DNA from: Conexibacter arvalis
GTDB lineage: Bacteria; Actinomycetota; Thermoleophilia; Solirubrobacterales; Solirubrobacteraceae
Length of the DNA: 64,000 bases
NCBI RefSeq assembly: GCF_014199525.1
Contig: NZ_JACHNU010000003.1
Span: 62,001-126,000, forward strand
Reading direction: 5' to 3'
Positions 58,904 to 64,000 of the stretch are shown piece after piece (the stretch's first letter is position 1; every line of letters starts with the position of its first letter). The notes beneath the pieces are model-generated. The model saw only the letters and a program-made list of their open reading frames with translations. It did not search any database and was not told the DNA's origin. Both the position numbers and the translations under genes were made by a program.

Positions 58904-59841
58904 CCCTCCAGCCCCAGTCGCACGCGCGGGTTGAGGTAGGCGTAGGCGACGTCGACGAGCAGGTTGGCGAGCACGAAGACGGTCGCGACGACCATCACGA
59001 CGCCCTGCACGACGGGGAAGTCGCGCGTCTCGATCGCCTGCAGCGTCAGCAGCCCGACGCCCGGCCAGTTGAAGATCAGCTCGACGACGAAGGCGGCGCC
59101 GAAGACGAAGCCGATCTGCAGCCCGAGCACGGTCACGAGCGGCAGCGAGGCGTTCTTGAGCGCGTGCACGAGCAGGATGCGCCGCTGCGGCACGCCCTTC
59201 GCGCGCGCCGTCCGCACGTAGTCCTCGTGCAGCGCCTCCATCATCGACTGGCGGATCGTCCGCAGCAGCGCCGCGATCAGGACGGCCGAGAGCGTGATCG
59301 TCGGCAGCACGTACGCCTTCGCACCCTCGTTGCCGATCGCCGGGAACCACTGCCGCTCGACGGCGAAGAGCAGCACGAGCATCACGCCGATCCAGAAGTT
59401 CGGCAGCGACTGGCCGACCATCGAGACGACGAGCGTGAAGCGGTCGAGCAGGCCGCCCGGTCGCGCGGCCGCCGCGATCCCCAGCGGGACGGCGACCAGC
59501 AGCGCGAACAGGAGCGTCGTGACGGCCAGCGACAGCGTCGCCGGGATCGCCTCCAGCACCAGCTCGAGCACCGGCCGCTCGTGGCGGAACGACTGGCCCA
59601 GGTCGCCCTGGACCAGCCCCTGCAGGTACGACCAGAACTGCGACAGCAGCGGGTCGTCGGTCCCGAGCCGCTCGCGGATCTGCTGGACCGTCTCCTCCGA
59701 GCTGCCGGGCGGCACCATCAACCGCGCCGGGTCGCCGGGGACGAGCCGCAGGACCAGGAAGGTGACGCACGCGACCCCGAAGATCACGAACGCCGCCTGG
59801 CCGGCGCGGCGCAGCAGGAATCGTCGCGCGCCCGGGCTCAC
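58900..59841 (-). CDS. ABC transporter permease (DppB/OppB type)
   Basis: 313 aa from GTG 59841 (GTGA overlap with the binding-protein gene). Typical start (FLLRRAGQAAFVIFGVACVTFLVLRLVPGDPA), six TM segments, and the EAA loop EDYVRTARAKGVPQRRIL. Pairs with the permease half of the next protein to form the channel. Confidence 0.92.
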   Translation of the reverse strand: MSPGARRFLLRRAGQAAFVIFGVACVTFLVLRLVPGDPARLMVPPGSSEETVQQIRERLGTDDPLLSQFWSYLQGLVQGDLGQSFRHERPVLELVLEAIPATLSLAVTTLLFALLVAVPLGIAAAARPGGLLDRFTLVVSMVGQSLPNFWIGVMLVLLFAVERQWFPAIGNEGAKAYVLPTITLSAVLIAALLRTIRQSMMEALHEDYVRTARAKGVPQRRILLVHALKNASLPLVTVLGLQIGFVFGAAFVVELIFNWPGVGLLTLQAIETRDFPVVQGVVMVVATVFVLANLLVDVAYAYLNPRVRLGLEG

Positions 59842-61487
59842 CCGGAGATCTCCACCGGCCAGAAGTCCTGCACGAAGGTGGGGTAGACCTCGTAGCCGCG
59901 CACGTTGTCGCGCAGGCCGTTGGAGAGGTCGCTGTAGACGATCGGGACGGCCGGGACCAGCTCGGACCAGAGGTGCTCCTGCAGTCTCCCGTAGGTGCGC
60001 TCGCGCGCGGCCGCGTCGGTCTCGGTCTTGCCGGCGTCGATCAGCGCGTCGGAGGTTCTGTCGTTGGCGCCGGTCCAGGCGCCGGGCGAGCGCAGCAGCG
60101 TCGCGAGCGCGAAGTCGGGGTCCTTCGTGAGGTTGCCCCAGCCGCCGTAGAAGACCTCGCCCGGTCTCCCTCTGCCGAACAGCATGTCGATCCAGGCGGC
60201 CAGCTCCAGCAGCGTCAGTCTACAGGTGAAGCCGACCTCCTCGAGGTTCTGCTGGGCCAGCTCGCAGATCTCCTTCGACTTCGGGTAGAAGCCGGTGCTG
60301 CTGCCGAGCTCGAAGGAGACCGGACCGCCCGCTCTCGCCAGCTCCGCTCTCGCCCGCTCGGGGTCGAACGCGTACGCCGGCTGCTGGGGCGCGCGGAACT
60401 CGATCCCGCTCGCGAGATGGGAGTCGGCCGTTGCCGCCTTGCCGCCGACCAGCCCCGCCATCGACTCGCGGTCGAGCGACCACGCGAACGCTCTGCGCAG
60501 CCCGGCGTTGGAGCCGAACGGGTCCTTGTCCATCCGGAACCACATCGACTGGATCTCGGGCGCGGTGACGGAGATCGCCTGGGCGCCGTCGCCGCGCTCG
60601 ATCAGCGACAGCTGGTCGGGCTCGACGCGGTCGATCACGTCGGCCTGGCCGGCGAGCAGCGCGTTGAGGCGCGTCTGGGAGTCCTGGATGAACTCCCACG
60701 TCACCGTTCTCAGTCTCGCCGGGCCGCGGTAGTGGTCGTCGAAGCGCTCGAGCGTCTTGACGTTCGGCTTGTCGTCGGCGAGCTTGAAGGCGCCGGTGCC
60801 GTTGGGCCGTCTCTCCAGCGTCGTGCGGCCTCTGGCGATGTCCTCGGCCGAGAGGATGTCGGTGATCGCGAGCGTGTTGAGCAGCGGACCGAACGGCTTG
60901 GCGCCGATCAGGCGGACGGTCAGCTCGTCGACGACCTCGCCCTTGTGCGGGACGCCCCAGGTCGCCGCCATCGCCAGCGGCTCTCTCTTGTCGCCGTCGA
61001 AGCCCGAGGCGAGCTCGACCGACGCCTTCACGTCCTCGGCGGTCAGCGGCTGGCCCTCGTGGAAGGTGACGCCTCTGCGCAGCTTGAACTCCCACGTGCG
61101 CGCGTCGATCTGTCTCCACGACTCGGCGAGGCCCGGCTCGAGGCTCATGTCGGGCTGGACCTCGACGAGGCGGTCGAAGAGGTTGCGCTGGATCTTGAAG
61201 CCGATCTGCGCGGTGTGGTTGTACGGGTGCCAGTTGGCCCAGAACGACTCGCCGACGAGAAAGCGCAGGGAGTCCTTCCCGCCACCACCGCCGCCGCCGG
61301 CGGCCGCGGTCGTCCCGCCGCCGGTCGCTTTGCTGCCGCAGGCGGCGAGCGCCGTCGGGGCGACGGCGACGATCCCGAGCATCGAGGTCAAGCGCGCGAA
61401 GTCGCGACGCGAGATCTCCCCGCGGCGGAGCTTGCGGTCGGCGACCTCCAGCGCCTCGCGCGCCCGGTCGTCCTGGGCTGCGTCCAT
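59838..61487 (-). CDS. ABC transporter solute-binding lipoprotein (family 5, peptide/opine/nickel type)
   Basis: 549 aa from ATG 61487, chosen for GGAGG about 8 nt upstream. Tat-lipoprotein signal: ISRRDFARLTSM with LAAC lipobox (Cys50), then a Gly-rich linker. SBP_bac_5 features: LVEVQPDMSLEPGLAESWRQIDARTWEFKLRRGVTFHEGQPLTAEDV, a C-terminal YGRLQEHLWSELVPAVPI block. Binds oligopeptides or similar ligands outside the cell. First gene of the ten-gene operon; an operator and a promoter lie directly upstream. Frequent AGA codons. Confidence 0.9.
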   Translation of the reverse strand: MDAAQDDRAREALEVADRKLRRGEISRRDFARLTSMLGIVAVAPTALAACGSKATGGGTTAAAGGGGGGGKDSLRFLVGESFWANWHPYNHTAQIGFKIQRNLFDRLVEVQPDMSLEPGLAESWRQIDARTWEFKLRRGVTFHEGQPLTAEDVKASVELASGFDGDKREPLAMAATWGVPHKGEVVDELTVRLIGAKPFGPLLNTLAITDILSAEDIARGRTTLERRPNGTGAFKLADDKPNVKTLERFDDHYRGPARLRTVTWEFIQDSQTRLNALLAGQADVIDRVEPDQLSLIERGDGAQAISVTAPEIQSMWFRMDKDPFGSNAGLRRAFAWSLDRESMAGLVGGKAATADSHLASGIEFRAPQQPAYAFDPERARAELARAGGPVSFELGSSTGFYPKSKEICELAQQNLEEVGFTCRLTLLELAAWIDMLFGRGRPGEVFYGGWGNLTKDPDFALATLLRSPGAWTGANDRTSDALIDAGKTETDAAARERTYGRLQEHLWSELVPAVPIVYSDLSNGLRDNVRGYEVYPTFVQDFWPVEISG

Positions 61488-61517
61488 GTCACTTCCCTCC
61501 ATATCCGTTCCGCCGGC

Positions 61518-61532
61518 TTTCACTAGGTGAAA
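61518..61532. promoter_or_regulatory. IclR-type operator 1: TTTCACTAGGTGAAA
   Basis: Perfect 6-bp arms TTTCAC/GTGAAA with TAG between. It lies downstream of the leftward promoter (61556-61585) and before the binding-protein start, where it could act as a roadblock. Near-identical to operator 2. Confidence 0.7.
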
Positions 61533-61555
61533 TACCGTCCCGAAGCAGTTGGAGA

Positions 61556-61585
61556 CTTCTAGCAGGGTGACTTCAACCGTGTCAA
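61556..61585 (-). promoter_or_regulatory. Leftward promoter TTGACA-N18-TAGAAG for the ABC-transporter operon
   Basis: On the minus strand: -35 TTGACA (61580-61585) and -10 TAGAAG (61556-61561). Transcription would begin near 61548, upstream of operator 1. Confidence 0.6.
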
Positions 61586-61632
61586 CGGGATTTTCCACTT
61601 GTCCACATGGATAACTCAGCGTCGAATCGCCC

Positions 61633-61661
61633 TTGACGACGCGGGTTCCGCTGACTAGCTT
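61633..61661 (+). promoter_or_regulatory. Rightward promoter TTGACG-N17-TAGCTT for iclR
   Basis: -35 TTGACG (61633-61638) and -10 TAGCTT (61656-61661) with the ideal 17-bp spacer; start expected near 61668, upstream of operator 2. Confidence 0.65.
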
Positions 61662-61683
61662 GAACTCATCAGTGATTTCAATG

Positions 61684-61698
61684 TTTCACCTAATGAAA
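61684..61698. promoter_or_regulatory. IclR-type operator 2: TTTCACCTAATGAAA
   Basis: TTTCAC-CTA-ATGAAA, one mismatch between arms. It ends on the A of the iclR ATG, so binding would block transcription and possibly translation. Same arms and spacing as operator 1, 150 bp away. Confidence 0.7.
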
Positions 61699-62486
61699 TG
61701 GCACTGACCAACGACACCACCGCTCCCGCTTCCAGCCCGTACGCGATCCGCGCGGTCGACCGCGTGCTCGACATCCTCGACCTGCTGCAGGGCAGCGAGA
61801 CGGGCGTCACGCTCGCCGAGCTGTCGAAGGTGATCGGTCTGCCGAAGAGCAGCGCCTTCCGCTACCTCGCGACGCTCGAGGCGCGCGGCTACGTGACGCG
61901 CGAGGCCGACGACACCTACCGGCTCGGCCTCGCCTTCCGGCCGCTGCGGCCGCGCGACCTGTCGCTGCTGACGGCGGTCGCGCGCCCGCGGATGGAGGAG
62001 CTGTGCCACCGCTTCGAGGAGACCGTCAACCTCGGCGTGCTCGACGGCCACCGCGTCGCCTACCTCGACATGGTCGAGAGCCCGCGCGCGATCCGCTTCG
62101 CCGCCCGCCCCGGCCACCGCGACCCGGTCCACTCCTCCGCGCTCGGCAAGGCGCTGACCGCGCGGATGACGACCGAGGAGGTCTGCCGCGTGCTCGCCGT
62201 CGACGGGATGCCGCGCTTCACCGAGCGCACGCTCACGACGCCGGAGCGCTACCTCGAGGAGCTGGAGCGCGTGCGCGAGCGCGGCTACGCGCTCGACGAC
62301 CGCGAGAACGAGGACGGCGGCCGCTGCGTCGGCGTGCCGCTGCCCGAGCCGCTGCCGGCGGCGCTCAGCCTCAGCGCGCCGGCCGACCGCTTCCCCTCCG
62401 ACCGCGTCGCCGAGGTCGCCTCGGCGCTGCGCCGCACGGCCGAGGAGATCGGCGCCGAGTACGAGCGCGCGGGCCGCGGCCGATGA
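61698..62486 (+). CDS. IclR-family transcriptional regulator
   Basis: 262 aa. Winged HTH at residues ~16-75 (AIRAVDRVLDILDLLQGSETGVTLAELSKVIGLPKSSAFRYLATLEARGYV) and an IclR effector domain (~85-255) with the NLGVLDGHRVAYLDMVES and HSSALGKALTA blocks. It controls catabolic operons in most relatives, with a pathway compound as ligand. Bounded by paired operators (61518, 61684), it likely regulates itself and both flanking operons. Its stop overlaps the creatininase start (ATGA). Confidence 0.9.
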   Translation: MALTNDTTAPASSPYAIRAVDRVLDILDLLQGSETGVTLAELSKVIGLPKSSAFRYLATLEARGYVTREADDTYRLGLAFRPLRPRDLSLLTAVARPRMEELCHRFEETVNLGVLDGHRVAYLDMVESPRAIRFAARPGHRDPVHSSALGKALTARMTTEEVCRVLAVDGMPRFTERTLTTPERYLEELERVRERGYALDDRENEDGGRCVGVPLPEPLPAALSLSAPADRFPSDRVAEVASALRRTAEEIGAEYERAGRGR

Positions 62487-63250
62487 GCGCGCTCTCCGCC
62501 CTCACCTGGCAGCAGGCGCGCGACGCGCTCGCGCGCGCCCGCGTCGCGCTCGTGCCGGTCGGCAGCTGCGAGCAGCACGGCCCGCACATGACGCTCGACT
62601 CCGACCTCGCGATCGCCACCGGCTTCGCGACGCGGCTGGCCGAGCGGCTCGGCGACGACGCGGTCGTCTGCCCCGGCCTCGCGTACGGGATGTCCGAGCA
62701 CCACCTCGCCTTCCCCGGGACGCTGACGCTGCGCGCCGAGACGCTGCTGGCGGTCGTCCGCGACCTCGTCGAGAGCCTCGAGCACTGGGGCGTGCGGCGC
62801 GTGCTGCTCGTCAACGGCCACGGCGGCAACCTCGACGCGCTGCGGCTGGCCGCGCGCGAGGCCGTCCGGGACCGCCCGGAGACGCTCGTCGCAACGGTGA
62901 TGTGGTCGGTGCTGGCGGCCGACGCGATCGCGCAGCGGGCGGTCGGGCCGCGCTACGGCCACGCCTGCGAGATCGAGACCTCGGTCGCGCTCGCGGTCGC
63001 GCCGCAGGCGGTGCTGCCGGAGCGGATCGCGGCGCCCGCGCCGGCGCCGGAGGCGGCGCCGCCGAGCGAGCCGCAGGAGAGCCGCTGGGACCTGCCGGTC
63101 CCGTTCGACAGCTGGACCGCGGACGGCGCCCTCGGCGACCCGCGGCAGGCCAGCAGGGAGCTGGGCGAGGAGATCGTCGCCGTCGCGTTGGAGCGCGCTG
63201 CCGCGCTCGCGCGGCAGCTGATGCAGGACAAGGGAGACGACAGGAGATGA
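62483..63250 (+). CDS. Creatininase-family amidohydrolase
   Basis: 255 aa. Signature VPVGSCEQHGPHMTLDSDLAIA (Glu30, His32, Asp39/Asp41 metal ligands), LVNGHGGN and HACEIETS, all metal-site blocks of creatininase/MftE-type cyclic-amide hydrolases. An Ala/Pro/Glu insertion sits near residues 190-205. Opens a lactam or cyclic amide; creatinine itself is unproven. Coupled to iclR and to the aldehyde dehydrogenase gene by ATGA overlaps. Confidence 0.85.
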   Translation: MSALSALTWQQARDALARARVALVPVGSCEQHGPHMTLDSDLAIATGFATRLAERLGDDAVVCPGLAYGMSEHHLAFPGTLTLRAETLLAVVRDLVESLEHWGVRRVLLVNGHGGNLDALRLAAREAVRDRPETLVATVMWSVLAADAIAQRAVGPRYGHACEIETSVALAVAPQAVLPERIAAPAPAPEAAPPSEPQESRWDLPVPFDSWTADGALGDPRQASRELGEEIVAVALERAAALARQLMQDKGDDRR

Positions 63251-64000
63251 CGATGACGACCGCGTCGGAGCCGCGCCGCGTGCAGCTGCGGATCGGCGGC
63301 GAGTGGGTCGCCGGCGACGGCGGCGAGCCGCTGCGGCTGACGAGCCCGGCGACCGGCGAGCCGCTCGCGCTCGTCGAGCAGGGGACGGCCGCCGACGTCG
63401 AGCGGGCGGTCGCCTGCGCGCGGCGCGCCCTGGTGCCGCTCCGGCGGATGACCGCCTTCGAGCGCGCCGCGCTCTGCCACGGCGTCGCCGACGCGCTGGC
63501 GGCGCGGCGCGAGCGGGTCGCGCGCGACCTCGCGCTGGAGCAGGGCAAGGTCTACGCGACCGAGGCGCTCGGCGAGGTCGACGCCGCCGTCTCGATGTAC
63601 CGCGACGCGGCCGAGTGCGGGACCCGCCTGGAGTCGAGCGTCCACCAGTCGAGCGAGGCGCGCAAGCGGGTCTTCACGATCCGCCAGCCGCGCGGCGTCT
63701 ACGGCGTCATCACGCCGTGGAACTTCCCCGTCACGATCCCGAGCGAGTACCTGTCGGCGGCGCTTGCGACCGGCAACGCCGTCGTCTGGAAGCCGTCGGA
63801 GTGGACGCCGCTGGCGGCGCGGCACCTGATGGAGTGCTTCGTCGAGGCCGGCGTGCCGGAGGGGGCGCTCAACCTGCTGCTCGGCGCGCCGGCCGAGGTC
63901 GGCGGCACGCTCGCCGGCCACCCGGGCGTCGCGGCGATCGGCCTGACCGGCTCGACCCGCACCGGCGACGCCGTCGCCGCCGCGGCCGCCGGCAAGCCGC
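63247..64000 (+). CDS. Aldehyde dehydrogenase, N-terminal part (gene runs off the window)
   Basis: 251 codons visible from ATG 63247 (ATGA overlap with creatininase). Reads through RIGGEWVAGDGG, LALEQGKVYATEALGEVDAA, and RQPRGVYGVITPWNFPVTIPSEYL with the catalytic-site Asn in PWNFP, then NAVVWKPSEWTPL (Lys contacts NAD(P)) and GLTGSTRTG. The catalytic Glu and Cys lie beyond position 64000. It resembles succinate-semialdehyde-type ALDHs; substrate unknown. It oxidises a pathway aldehyde to a carboxylate. Confidence 0.9.
   Translation, partial: MTMTTASEPRRVQLRIGGEWVAGDGGEPLRLTSPATGEPLALVEQGTAADVERAVACARRALVPLRRMTAFERAALCHGVADALAARRERVARDLALEQGKVYATEALGEVDAAVSMYRDAAECGTRLESSVHQSSEARKRVFTIRQPRGVYGVITPWNFPVTIPSEYLSAALATGNAVVWKPSEWTPLAARHLMECFVEAGVPEGALNLLLGAPAEVGGTLAGHPGVAAIGLTGSTRTGDAVAAAAAGKP

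Noticed and set aside
1-64000. rRNA, tRNA or replication-origin features.
   Set aside because: I found no cloverleaf with a CCA-type 3' end, no rRNA-like conserved blocks and no DnaA-box cluster. A tRNAscan or Infernal run would be decisive.

Overview
The window is very GC-rich (roughly three quarters G+C by eye), and its third codon positions are almost all G or C. Several starts look leaderless: a TANNNT-like hexamer sits 6-8 nt before the start codon. The mix of genes is actinobacterial: fused cydDC, SigJ-type and ECF sigma factors, a NarL/DevS-type two-component pair, IclR/TetR regulators, a Pat-like acetyltransferase and CRTAC1-type secreted propellers. A soil actinobacterium of the Thermoleophilia (Solirubrobacterales, e.g. 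Conexibacter-like) is my best guess. It is an inference, not a database result. I saw no rRNA, tRNA, CRISPR array, transposase or integrase.

Layout, 1-22.6 kb. 1-3.4 kb (minus): two exported alkaline-phosphatase-superfamily hydrolases and a low-molecular-weight phosphatase, coupled by ATGA overlaps. 3.6-11.3 kb: a small membrane protein, a Pat-like GNAT/acyl-CoA-synthetase fusion, a CrtI-like FAD oxidoreductase co-translated with an unknown exported protein, a NarL-type response regulator and a tandem-XRE regulator. 11.3-13.6 kb (minus): a GAF sensor kinase resembling DevS, overlapping an acyltransferase-3 gene. 13.8-20.9 kb (minus): cytochrome bd operon cydA-cydB-cydDC; its low-complexity linkers carry palindromic repeats. 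21.0-22.6 kb (minus): three tandem phage tail-collar-domain proteins with no phage around them.

Layout, 22.6-48.3 kb. 22.9-29.3 kb: a 2142-aa surface protein (degenerate caspase-like head, cadherin-like repeats, beta-helix). 29.3-30.7 kb: an A+T-richer island with a Cys-rich secreted protein and a co-translated anchored protein. 30.8-32.1 kb: an ECF sigma factor with a one-TM partner. 32.2-35.9 kb: a quinoprotein-cytochrome c lipoprotein and a membrane phosphoesterase whose start codons overlap head to head. 36-39.8 kb: GNAT, ATP-grasp, a membrane protein, SigJ, and clusters of short repeats. 39.8-43.6 kb: amidase/TetR pair, two internally deleted gene remnants, and a small gene under a LexA-type box. 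43.7-48.3 kb: TetR/MFS efflux pair, SRPBCC protein, Na+/H+ antiporter.

48.3-64 kb is the most coherent system. An IclR regulator stands between two divergent operons, and a near-identical 15-bp inverted repeat lies in each leader. Rightward: iclR-creatininase-aldehyde dehydrogenase. Leftward: ten tightly packed genes, namely a peptide/opine-type ABC importer (with a permease-ATPase fusion), a Gfo/Idh dehydrogenase, two secreted seven-bladed FG-GAP propellers, an RraA-like aldolase, an M81 (MlrC-like) peptidase and RidA. This looks like an uptake and catabolic unit for an amide- or peptide-like compound with its own secreted propeller proteins. I am not aware of a description of it.

Exported or surface proteins use the arginine codon AGA much more often than adjacent cytosolic genes do. 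A family of short palindromes recurs between genes and, in frame, inside genes.
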